From: Pseudoclavibacter endophyticus
Lineage (GTDB): Bacteria > Actinomycetota > Actinomycetes > Actinomycetales > Microbacteriaceae
Assembly (NCBI RefSeq): GCF_008831085.1
Contig: NZ_WBJY01000001.1
Span: 744,001-808,000, forward strand
Direction of reading: 5' to 3'
DNA: 64,000 bases
The notes under the pieces were generated by a model. It made no database searches, had not been told where the DNA came from, and saw nothing but the letters and a program-made list of their open reading frames with translations. The translations under genes were made by a program, and so were the position numbers. Below are positions 57,022-64,000 of the stretch, piece after piece. Every line of letters starts with the position of its first letter. Within the stretch, counting starts at the first letter, position 1.

Positions 57022-58872
57022 GTGAACTCGATCCCCAGCAACTCGCCCTCGACCAACTCGACGACGAAGCGTTCCGAGCGCCTCGGGCCGGCCGAGCGTC
57101 GCCAAGCGATCGAAGCGCTGCGCGCGAAAGATCTCGACGTGCTCGTCATCGGCGGCGGCGTCGTCGGCACCGGCGCAGCCCTCGACGCGGTCACGCGCGG
57201 CTTGAGCGTCGGCCTCGTCGAGGCGCGCGACTTCGGCTCTGGCACGTCGTCGCGGTCGTCGAAACTCATCCACGGTGGCATCCGGTACCTCGAGCAGCTC
57301 GACTTCGGCCTCGTGCGCGAGGCGCTCGTCGAGCGCGGCCTCCTGATGCAGCGCATCGCGCCGCACCTCGTGTCGCCGGTTCGGTTCCTGTATCCGCTGC
57401 GGAAGCCCCTCATCGAGCGCGCCTACATCGGCGCAGGCATGCTGCTGTACGACCTGTTCAGTCGCACCGGCGTGGGCAGCCCCGGCGTGCCCATGCACCG
57501 GCACCTCACCCGCGGACAGATCGCCCGGCTCGCACCCGGCCTCTCGCGCCGCGCCTACCTCGGCGGCATCGTGTACTCGGATGCGCAGATGGACGACGCC
57601 CGCTACGTCGCGATGCTCGCGCGCACCGCCTCCTTCTACGGCGCCCACGTCGCCCCGCGCGTGCGCGTCGAGGGGTTCCTCAAGGTCGGCGAGCGCGTCG
57701 TCGGTGCACAGGCGGTGGACGTCGAGAGCGGCGAGCGCTTCGAGATCCGCGCCAAGCAGGTCGTCAACGCGACGGGCGTGTGGACCGACGACACCAACAC
57801 GATGGTCGGCGAGCGCGCGAGCTTCCGGGTGCGGGCGTCGAAGGGCATTCACCTCGTGGTGCCACGCGACCGCTTCCAGTCGCGCGTCGGGTTGCTGCTG
57901 CGCACCGAGAAGAGCGTCCTGTTCGTGATCCCCTGGGGACGGCACTGGATCATCGGCACCACCGACACCGACTGGACCCTCGACAAGGCGCATCCAGCCG
58001 CGACGGCCGCCGACATCGACTACCTGCTCACGCACGTCAACGAGGTGCTCGCGGTCAAGCTCACGCGCGACGACGTCGAGGGCGTGTTCGCGGGGCTTCG
58101 TCCGCTGCTCGCCGGTGAGAGCGACGAGACCTCGAAGCTGTCTCGCGAGCATCTCGTGGCGCATTCAGCCCCCGGGCTCGTCCTCGTCGCCGGCGGAAAG
58201 TTCACGACGTACCGGGTGATGGCGAAGGATGCGATCGATGCCGCCGTCGACGCGTTCGATGTGCGGGTACCGCCGTCGACGACGGAGGACGTGCCCCTGC
58301 TCGGAGCCACGGGTTTCCGAGCCGCTTGGAACCGCCGCGCGAAGATCGCCCGCGCGTTCGGCGTGCACCGGGTGCGCATCGAGCATCTGCTTCGCCGCTA
58401 CGGCACGCTGACCGACGAGCTGCTCGACCTCATCCGGGCGCGCCCCGAGCTCGTGGAGCCGGTGCCGGGCGCCGACGACTACATCCTCGCGGAGATCGTG
58501 TACGCCGCGTCGCACGAGGGGGCGCTGCACCTCGACGACGTGCTGGCGCGGCGCACCCGCATCTCGATCGAGGCGTGGGACCGGGGTGTGTCGGCCGCAC
58601 CGGTCGCGGCCGAGCTCATGGGCGACGTGCTCGGCTGGGATGCCGCGCGTCGCGAGCGCGAGACCTCGGCATATCGCTCGCGCGTCGCGGCCGAGATCGC
58701 AAGCCAGCAGGAGCCGGACGACGAGTCGGCCGATCGCGTGCGGTTGCAGGCGCCCGACATTGGCTCGGTGCTCGAAAGGGCGGGCGACAACACGCCGATC
58801 GGGACGGCCCCGGTCGACGCGAGCGCAGCATCCGCCGCCGACAGCACGGAAGCGGCGGACTCTGCTCGATGA
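57022..58872 (+). CDS. glpD: glycerol-3-phosphate dehydrogenase/oxidase, FAD-dependent
   Basis: Membrane-associated oxidation of glycerol-3-phosphate to dihydroxyacetone phosphate, the reverse direction of GpsA (3.9 kb). 616 residues from a GTG. The FAD-binding GGGVVGTGAALDAVTRG lies at ~45, followed by SSRSSKLIHGGIRYLEQLDFGLV and PWGRHWIIGTTDTDW. The C-terminal DAO_C domain (TLTDELLDLIRARPEL onward) ends in a ~60-residue Ala/Asp/Ser-rich tail. Overlaps the SURF1-like gene by four bases (ATGA). Confidence 0.94.
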   Translation: MNSIPSNSPSTNSTTKRSERLGPAERRQAIEALRAKDLDVLVIGGGVVGTGAALDAVTRGLSVGLVEARDFGSGTSSRSSKLIHGGIRYLEQLDFGLVREALVERGLLMQRIAPHLVSPVRFLYPLRKPLIERAYIGAGMLLYDLFSRTGVGSPGVPMHRHLTRGQIARLAPGLSRRAYLGGIVYSDAQMDDARYVAMLARTASFYGAHVAPRVRVEGFLKVGERVVGAQAVDVESGERFEIRAKQVVNATGVWTDDTNTMVGERASFRVRASKGIHLVVPRDRFQSRVGLLLRTEKSVLFVIPWGRHWIIGTTDTDWTLDKAHPAATAADIDYLLTHVNEVLAVKLTRDDVEGVFAGLRPLLAGESDETSKLSREHLVAHSAPGLVLVAGGKFTTYRVMAKDAIDAAVDAFDVRVPPSTTEDVPLLGATGFRAAWNRRAKIARAFGVHRVRIEHLLRRYGTLTDELLDLIRARPELVEPVPGADDYILAEIVYAASHEGALHLDDVLARRTRISIEAWDRGVSAAPVAAELMGDVLGWDAARRERETSAYRSRVAAEIASQQEPDDESADRVRLQAPDIGSVLERAGDNTPIGTAPVDASAASAADSTEAADSAR

Positions 58873-59789
58873 TCCGCGTCATGACCCGGCCGAAATGGCT
58901 GGCGATGCTCGTGCTGGTCTTCGCGGTCGCCGCGGCGTTCGCCGGGCTTGCCCAGTGGCAGATCGACCAGGCCGTGCGGTCGGCCCAGCAGGCGTCGCAG
59001 CCGGCGCTTGGACCGACCACGCTCGGCGTTGCGGCGACGCCGCAGGAGGGGCTGTTTGACTCCTCGGTCGGCCGCACGGTGTCGTTCGAGGGCGTCGTCG
59101 ATCCCCGCGATATCGACATCGTGACCGACAGGCTGCAGGGCACCGACCTCGGGTACTGGGTGATCGGCCACGTCTACGTCACCGACGACGGTGTCACCGA
59201 TTGGGACGGCCGGCCCCGCTCCGGGCACGCACCGAGCCTGGCCGTGGCATTCGGATGGGCGGCGACGCTCGACGAGGCTCAGCGGTCCGCCGACGAGCTG
59301 CGTGCGTCGATCTCGCCGGCGGCCGACGCCGAGCCGGCCGAGTTCCAGGGGCGACTCGAGTACGGGCAGGCGCCGAGTCCGCCGGCGGCCGGCGACGATC
59401 CGCACACCATCGGTCAGATGGCGCCGGCGTACCTGCTCAACCGCTGGGCCGAGCCGGGGCCGCTGGCGTACGGGTCGTACGTGGTGCTCGACCTCGGCGA
59501 GGCCGATCGCGCCGGCCTTGAGCCGATCACGGTCGTGACGGCGGCGCAGGACGGCACGAGCCTGAACATGCTCAACGTGTTCTACGCCATCGAGTGGGTC
59601 GTCTTCGCGCTGTTCGCCTTCTACGTGTGGTGGCGCCTCGTGCGGGCCGAGTACGAGCGGGAGCGCGAGACCGCGCTGGCGATGCGAAACCCAGATGAGC
59701 GCGTCGAGGAGGAGGTCCGGATGCGTGTGCTGCGGCGACTGCGCGACGAGCGAGCCGGGGGTACCGGGGGCGCCGGGAGCGGCCGGTGA
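58869..59789 (+). CDS. SURF1-like cytochrome oxidase biogenesis protein
   Basis: 306 residues, N-terminal helix at ~12-30 (LAMLVLVFAVAAAFAGLAQWQ), a large extracytoplasmic domain and a second helix at ~232-252 (VFYAIEWVVFALFAFYVWW): the SURF1 topology. SURF1 proteins help insert haem into cytochrome c oxidase; motifs are weaker than in mitochondrial homologues, with AQWQ at the first helix and RTVSFEGVVDP as the clearest. It sits in the conserved actinobacterial SURF1-DUF3817-guaA neighbourhood. Confidence 0.82.
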   Translation: MIRVMTRPKWLAMLVLVFAVAAAFAGLAQWQIDQAVRSAQQASQPALGPTTLGVAATPQEGLFDSSVGRTVSFEGVVDPRDIDIVTDRLQGTDLGYWVIGHVYVTDDGVTDWDGRPRSGHAPSLAVAFGWAATLDEAQRSADELRASISPAADAEPAEFQGRLEYGQAPSPPAAGDDPHTIGQMAPAYLLNRWAEPGPLAYGSYVVLDLGEADRAGLEPITVVTAAQDGTSLNMLNVFYAIEWVVFALFAFYVWWRLVRAEYERERETALAMRNPDERVEEEVRMRVLRRLRDERAGGTGGAGSGR

Positions 59790-59798
59790 CGGGCCTGG

Positions 59799-59869
59799 CC
59801 GTCTGAGTGCGGCTGGTGCCACGGCGCGTAGACCTGTCGGCGTGTCGCGCGTTCGATGCACTCAGACGG
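59799..59869. repeat. 12-bp perfect inverted repeat after the SURF1-like gene
   Basis: CCGTCTGAGTGC (59799-59810) and GCACTCAGACGG (59858-59869), 47-nt loop. It lies between the SURF1-like stop and the DUF3817 promoter, and could be a terminator stem or a paired protein site. Confidence 0.55.
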
Positions 59870-59954
59870 GCAGCGAGTGATGACGGGATGGCGGCGGGTC
59901 GCGAGCAGAGATCGGTGCTGCCGAGGCCGTGCACGCGGCACGCTCGACGGCTCG

Positions 59955-59960
59955 TAGAAT
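59955..59960 (+). promoter_or_regulatory. -10 box for DUF3817-guaA (leaderless start)
   Basis: TAGAAT seven bases before the ATG at 59968. It selects that start over an ATG 13 codons upstream. Confidence 0.65.
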
Positions 59961-59967
59961 GGCTGCC

Positions 59968-60552
59968 ATGCCTGCGCTGATCCGGAACATCGACCGACCG
60001 CGACCCGAGTCGTTTCCCCGGATCAACCTTGCCCTGCGCTGCTACCAGATCACGTCGTACATCACGGGCGTGCTGCTGCTGCTGCTCGTCGTCGAGATGA
60101 TCTTCAAGTACGGCTTCCACCTCGAGTTCGACGCCTTCGGCGCGTTCGGGGTGCTCGCGCTCGTTCCAGAGGGCACGACGTCCGGCGTCAACCTGAGCCT
60201 CTGGGTGCTCATCGTGCACGGTTGGTTCTACGTCGTGTACCTCATCGCCTGTTTCGTGCTGTGGCAGCTCATGCGCTGGCCGCTCCTGTGGCTTCTCGCC
60301 ATGGCGGCCGGCGGCGTCGTGCCGTTCATGTCGTTCATCACCGAGATGTTCATGGCTCGCAAAGTGCGCACCGAGCTGCGGGGCTATCAACGCCATGACG
60401 CGGAGCGCGAGCGCGAACGGGCCGAGCTCTCGGACTTCGAGGCGACCCTCAGCGACGAGGAGCGCGCCCGCATCGACGCCGAGGTCGAGCGTGAGCTCGC
60501 CGAACGACGCACCGGAACACCGACCGCAGACGCGAGCGAAGGGCGACCATGA
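59968..60552 (+). CDS. DUF3817 domain membrane protein
   Basis: 194 residues from a leaderless ATG. Three membrane helices (about residues 22-45, 70-95, 100-125) carry the DUF3817 motifs [20 protein letters not shown] and [14 protein letters not shown] highly charged helical C-terminal tail ([17 protein letters not shown]) follows, beyond the usual family length. The function is unknown. Constantly found before guaA in actinobacteria and here overlaps it (ATGA). Confidence 0.88.
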   Translation: MPALIRNIDRPRPESFPRINLALRCYQITSYITGVLLLLLVVEMIFKYGFHLEFDAFGAFGVLALVPEGTTSGVNLSLWVLIVHGWFYVVYLIACFVLWQLMRWPLLWLLAMAAGGVVPFMSFITEMFMARKVRTELRGYQRHDAERERERAELSDFEATLSDEERARIDAEVERELAERRTGTPTADASEGRP

Positions 60553-62195
60553 CCACCTCAATGAGCGGCGCCCCAGGGGCCGAGCCAGCGACGGGCGCAG
60601 TAAGCGCGGACGCGGGCGAGGGCCCCGGCACCGAGCATCGACCCGTGCTCGTCGTCGATTTCGGCGCGCAGTACGCCCAGCTCATTGCGCGCCGGGTGCG
60701 CGAGGCAAACGTGTACTCCGAGATCGTGCCCCACTCGATCACGGCGGACGAGGTGCGCACGAAGCAGCCCGCCGCGATCATCCTCTCCGGCGGCCCATCG
60801 AGCGTGTACACCGCGGGGGCTCCCGCCCTCGACGAGGGAATCCTGCAGCTCGGGGTGCCGACGCTCGGCATCTGCTACGGCTTCCAGGTCATGGCCTCGC
60901 AGCTCGGCGGTGAGGTCGCCCGCACGGGCAGGCGCGAGTACGGCTCGACGCAGGTCACGCTCACGGGAGACGACTCATCGCTGCTCGACGGCCAGCCGTC
61001 GTCGCAGGTCGTGTGGATGAGCCACGGTGACGCCGTCGTGCGAGCCCCCGACGGCTTCTCCGTCCTGGCGGCGACCGAGGACACGCCGGTCGCCGCGTTC
61101 GCCGACGAGCGTCGCCGGCTCTACGGCCTGCAGTGGCACCCGGAGGTGCGGCACTCGGAGCACGGCCAGGCGGCACTCGAGGCGTTCCTGCACGACGCGG
61201 CCCGTCTGCCGGGCGACTGGACGCCGGGCGAGATCATCGCCGAACAGGTCGCGCGCATCCGGGAGCAGGTCGGCGACGGGCAGGTCATCTGCGGTCTCTC
61301 GGGCGGCGTCGACTCGGCGGTCGCCGCGGCCCTCGTGCAGCGCGCGGTCGGCGACCAGCTCACGTGCGTGTTCGTCGATCACGGCCTGCTCCGGCAGGAC
61401 GAGCGGGCGCAGGTCGAGCGAGATTTCGTCTCGGCCACGGGCGTGCGGCTCGTGACAGTCGATGCCCGCGAGCAGTTCCTGACCGCCCTCGCCGGGGTGA
61501 GCGACCCCGAGCAGAAGCGCAAGATCATCGGCCGCGAGTTCATCCGCACGTTCGAGCAGGCCGAGCGCGACCTCATCGCCGAGAAGGCGGGCGAGGGCGA
61601 GCGCATCGGCTTCCTCGTGCAGGGCACGCTCTATCCCGACGTGGTCGAGTCGGGCGGCGGCACGGGAACCGCGAACATCAAGAGCCACCACAACGTCGGT
61701 GGGCTGCCGGAAGACCTCGAGTTCGAGCTCGTCGAGCCCCTGCGCACCCTCTTCAAGGACGAGGTGCGGCAGGTGGGTCGCGAGCTGGGCGTGCCAGAGG
61801 TGATCGTGGCCCGCCAGCCGTTCCCCGGTCCCGGCCTCGGCATCCGCATTGTCGGCGAGGTGACCGAGGCGCGGCTCGAGCTGCTGCGCCGCGCCGACGC
61901 CATCGTGCGCGACGAACTCACCGCCGCCGGCCTCGACGACGAGATCTGGCAGTGTCCGGTCGTGCTGCTCGCCGACGTGCGTTCGGTCGGCGTGCAGGGC
62001 GACGGCCGCACGTACGGGCACCCGATCGTGCTCCGGCCCGTTTCGAGCGAGGATGCGATGACGGCCGACTGGACGCGCGTGCCGTACGAGGTGCTCGCAC
62101 GCATCTCGAACCGCATCACCAACGAGGTCGACGGCGTGAACCGCGTCGTGCTCGATGTGACCTCGAAGCCCCCTGGCACCATCGAGTGGGAGTAG
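60549..62195 (+). CDS. guaA: GMP synthase (glutamine-hydrolysing)
   Basis: Amidates XMP to GMP. 548 residues. Class I glutaminase domain with nucleophile in [16 protein letters not shown] and the His-Glu pair in [17 protein letters not shown] pyrophosphatase domain with PP-loop [16 protein letters not shown]-terminal dimerisation domain with [15 protein letters not shown] and ending [10 protein letters not shown], the conserved terminus. It overlaps DUF3817 by four bases. With guaB it completes GMP synthesis from IMP. Confidence 0.97.
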   Translation: MTTSMSGAPGAEPATGAVSADAGEGPGTEHRPVLVVDFGAQYAQLIARRVREANVYSEIVPHSITADEVRTKQPAAIILSGGPSSVYTAGAPALDEGILQLGVPTLGICYGFQVMASQLGGEVARTGRREYGSTQVTLTGDDSSLLDGQPSSQVVWMSHGDAVVRAPDGFSVLAATEDTPVAAFADERRRLYGLQWHPEVRHSEHGQAALEAFLHDAARLPGDWTPGEIIAEQVARIREQVGDGQVICGLSGGVDSAVAAALVQRAVGDQLTCVFVDHGLLRQDERAQVERDFVSATGVRLVTVDAREQFLTALAGVSDPEQKRKIIGREFIRTFEQAERDLIAEKAGEGERIGFLVQGTLYPDVVESGGGTGTANIKSHHNVGGLPEDLEFELVEPLRTLFKDEVRQVGRELGVPEVIVARQPFPGPGLGIRIVGEVTEARLELLRRADAIVRDELTAAGLDDEIWQCPVVLLADVRSVGVQGDGRTYGHPIVLRPVSSEDAMTADWTRVPYEVLARISNRITNEVDGVNRVVLDVTSKPPGTIEWE

Positions 62196-62220
62196 CGGGG
62201 CGCCGCCTCGGGCTCCCCGC
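62195..62220 (+). terminator. terminator-like hairpin after guaA
   Basis: GCGGGG at the guaA stop pairs with CCCCGC (62215-62220) around a GC-rich loop. Located in the 90-bp gap between convergent guaA and the CGNR gene. Confidence 0.4.
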
Positions 62221-62284
62221 GGATCCGCACCGCCTCGCGCTCCTCGAGGAGCTGACGAAGGAGGCGTCCCGAGGGGCGCGACCG

Positions 62285-62863
62285 TCACCCGGGCAGGTCG
62301 ATCGCCTGAGTCTCGGCCTGGCGGGCGCGGTACGCCCGCACGTTGGTGCGATTGCCGCAGTTGCCGGTGTCGCAGTACTGCTTCGATCGGTTGCGAGACA
62401 GGTCGATCAGCACGGCCTCGCAGTCCTCGGCGACGCAGCGCTTGACGCGCTCGAACTCGTCGGCGCGCAAGAGCTCGACGAACGCCATCGCCACGTCGAC
62501 CTCGGTGCGTGACCACAGCGGATCGTCGTCCGAGGCCGCGTGGATGTGCCAGCCGTAGTCGTCGTGGCGCTGGAGCTGCGGCAGGGCCCGCCCGCGGCGG
62601 AGCATCTCGTTGACGATTTCGACGGCTTCGTCCTCGCTCTCAACCTCCCACAACCGCCGGAGGTGGCGGCGAAGCGAACGCATCCGCACCAGTTCTCGGT
62701 CGGGATCGTCGCGAGATCCCTGCGTCGGGAACTCGGCGAGGAACACGTCCAGGTCGTCCGTCGTCGAAAGCGAATCCACCCCGTCCGGGTCATGCACGGG
62801 CAGCGTGTTCACGAGCACCGTCGCCTGCCGCAGCGACGCCTCGACGTCACTGGTAAAGAGCAT
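62285..62863 (-). CDS. CGNR zinc finger / ABATE domain protein, likely regulator
   Basis: 192 residues from the ATG at 62863, chosen for AGGAG five bases upstream. The first ~120 residues are the helical ABATE (stress-induced) domain; the C-terminus has the zinc knuckle C-x4-C, then YCDTGNCGNRTNVRAYRARQ, the CGNR signature. Proteins of this architecture are presumed transcription regulators. It is divergent from an EamA exporter, and a perfect 12-bp inverted repeat lies between the two starts, a natural operator for it. Ligand unknown. Confidence 0.87.
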   Translation of the reverse strand: MLFTSDVEASLRQATVLVNTLPVHDPDGVDSLSTTDDLDVFLAEFPTQGSRDDPDRELVRMRSLRRHLRRLWEVESEDEAVEIVNEMLRRGRALPQLQRHDDYGWHIHAASDDDPLWSRTEVDVAMAFVELLRADEFERVKRCVAEDCEAVLIDLSRNRSKQYCDTGNCGNRTNVRAYRARQAETQAIDLPG

Positions 62864-62888
62864 CTTGACTCCTGACTTCATGGGTCGT

Positions 62889-62924
62889 AGTGTCACGAGC
62901 GTCACCGGCGTGGCTCGTGACACT
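62889..62924. promoter_or_regulatory. candidate operator between CGNR regulator and EamA exporter
   Basis: AGTGTCACGAGC (62889-62900) and GCTCGTGACACT (62913-62924) are perfect reverse complements separated by 12 nt, giving two half-sites 24 bp apart centre to centre. It lies 26 bp upstream of the regulator's ATG and 130 bp before the exporter start. Confidence 0.65.
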
Positions 62925-63053
62925 TCATGCTGGATCCCAGTATGCGGCGATCGGGTTTCCCACGCACGGTGACGGCCTTCGAGCCACCCCATTCTTTCAA
63001 CGTTCCACCCCGGTTTTCGGGCGCGCCCGCGTGTGCCCGAGAAAGGTCATGCA

Positions 63054-64000
63054 TTGTCGACGACACAGGTCTCGAGCCGCGCAGGCTCGATCGGGCTCTT
63101 CGCCGCCGTCGGCGCCGCGATCGCGTTCGCGGGGGCGGCGCCGTTCGTCAAACCGCTGCTCGAGGCCGGCTGGTCGCCCGGCGGCGCGGTGTTCATGCGC
63201 GTCGCGCTCGCGACGCTCGTGCTGGCGCCGCTCGTGGCGCTGGCGGTGCGGAGAGATCCGGGTGCCCTGCTGCGTCGCTGGGGATGGATCGTGGCCTACG
63301 GGCTGCTCGGCGTCGCCGGGGTGCAGCTGCTTGCCTTCCACTCGATCGAGCGCATGCCGATCGGGGTGTCGATGCTGATCCAGTACATGGCGCCGATCAT
63401 TCTGCTCCTGACCGTGTGGCTGCGCACCCGCGTGCGGCCGGCCACGCTGTCGCTCGTCGGAACCGGTCTCGCCATCATGGGTCTCCTGTGTGTGCTCGAC
63501 CTCGCGGGCGGAGCGACACTCGATCCGCTCGGCGTCGCCTTCGCGGGCCTTGCCGCACTGACCATGTGCGCGTACTTCCTCATCGGCGCCAACGCACCGG
63601 CCGACCTGCCGCCCGTCGCCCTCATCGGCGGCGGGTTCGCGGTCGCCGCCGTGGCGACCGGTGCGCTCGGTGTCGCCGGGCTCGTCCCCATCGCGGTCGA
63701 CCTCGCGGGAACCGCCGTGCTCCTCGGCAGCTCCGTGCCGTGGTGGGTGCCGATGGCGGTCGTCGTGCTCGTCGGCACCGCCACCGCATACGTCTTCGGC
63801 ACGATCGGGGCCAAGCTGCTGGGTTCGCGCCTCGCGTCGTTCGTCGCCCTGCTCGAGGTCGTCGCAACGGTCGCCGTCGCCGCGGTCATGCTCGGCGAGA
63901 TCCCCACCATCATGCAGATCACCGGCGGCGTGCTGATTCTCGGCGGGGTCATCGCCGTGCGCCTCGCGCCAGACCACGCCAAGCCGGCCGTCGAGGGCGG
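63054..64000 (+). CDS. EamA family (DMT) transporter, 3' end cut by window
   Basis: At least 315 residues from a TTG at 63054, which has GAAAGG seven bases upstream; the frame is open to the window end. About ten hydrophobic helices form two EamA repeats, e.g. GLFAAVGAAIAFAGAAPFV, GVSMLIQYMAPIILLLTVWL in repeat one and ASFVALLEVVATVAVAAVML in repeat two. RhtA/EamA-type proteins export amino acids or other metabolites. The divergent CGNR protein is its probable regulator. An ATG at 63050 is out of frame and not used. Confidence 0.88.
   Translation, partial: MSTTQVSSRAGSIGLFAAVGAAIAFAGAAPFVKPLLEAGWSPGGAVFMRVALATLVLAPLVALAVRRDPGALLRRWGWIVAYGLLGVAGVQLLAFHSIERMPIGVSMLIQYMAPIILLLTVWLRTRVRPATLSLVGTGLAIMGLLCVLDLAGGATLDPLGVAFAGLAALTMCAYFLIGANAPADLPPVALIGGGFAVAAVATGALGVAGLVPIAVDLAGTAVLLGSSVPWWVPMAVVVLVGTATAYVFGTIGAKLLGSRLASFVALLEVVATVAVAAVMLGEIPTIMQITGGVLILGGVIAVRLAPDHAKPAVEG

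Noticed and set aside
62989..63053. ATG at 63050 as start of the EamA transporter
   Set aside because: It is in another frame that does not encode the membrane protein; the TTG at 63054 is in frame and has a ribosome site.

Overview
The window is a stretch of a high-GC actinobacterial chromosome. Gene content and order (leuCD-murA-plsC-gpsA-ddl, coaD-DUF177-rpmF-rnc-mutM, infA-rpmJ-rpsMK-rpoA-rplQ-truA-rplM-rpsI-glmM, glmS-acpS-alr-tsaE-tsaB-tsaD, guaB-guaB3-glpD-SURF1-DUF3817-guaA) and the very common start pattern TAnnnT-(6-8 nt)-ATG/GTG point to the family Microbacteriaceae (order Micrococcales). The genus cannot be fixed from this sequence. Almost everything is chromosomal housekeeping; no insertion sequence, prophage, tRNA, rRNA or CRISPR array was recognised.

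Layout. 1-8.2 kb: leucine biosynthesis (leuC cut by the window edge, leuD), then peptidoglycan and lipid precursor genes (murA, plsC, gpsA, ddl), a DUF3515 lipoprotein and thiL. 8.2-16.2 kb: rsmD, then an overlapping moxR / DUF58 / transglutaminase (TgpA-like) / recG operon. 16.3-20.2 kb: a membrane protein, coaD, DUF177, rpmF, rnc, mutM. 20.4-26.6 kb is the most accessory part: a surface protein with an ice-binding-like (DUF3494) domain on a 26-unit hexapeptide stalk, ppk2, a succinate-semialdehyde dehydrogenase, a WXG-like/DUF1023 hydrolase and a small unknown partner. 26.9-34.8 kb: map, the alpha ribosomal operon without rpsD, truA, rplM, rpsI, glmM. 35-38.4 kb: mannitol PTS (mtlA) and mtlD, preceded by a candidate leader ORF. 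38.4-41.1 kb, minus strand: coaA, a RibD-C reductase and a FolP2-type protein. 41.2-48.3 kb: glmS, acpS, a double-length alanine racemase and the t6A genes tsaE, tsaB and a RimI-TsaD fusion. 48.3-51.2 kb: three low-complexity membrane proteins. 51.3-54.1 kb: a methyltransferase (minus), CIRCE-controlled groES, rarD. 54.3-62.2 kb: guaB, guaB3, glpD, SURF1-like, DUF3817, guaA. 62.3-64 kb: a CGNR-type regulator divergent from an EamA exporter across a perfect 12-bp inverted repeat; the exporter is cut by the window end.

Genes are packed in operons with ATGA/GTGA overlaps. Many transcription units appear leaderless: a TAnnnT -10 box lies 6-8 nt before the start codon at about sixteen genes. The same -10 spacing precedes three very short ORFs that end on or just before the start of a downstream gene (hydrolase, mtlA, YGQ-rich membrane protein), suggesting leaderless leader peptides coupled to the next gene.

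The strongest unusual item is alr: a 612-residue tandem of two alanine racemase units. The first keeps the barrel residues (K33, R131, H163, R216, Y340) but has lost the Tyr and Met-Asp elements of the C-domain. The second has lost the lysine but keeps Y491 and M551-D552. Together they look like a single-chain pseudo-dimer with one composite active site. Other points of interest are the RimI-TsaD fusion, the hexad-repeat stalk, the FUS-like YGQ repeats, acidic tails on rnc and rplQ, and the regulator/exporter operator.
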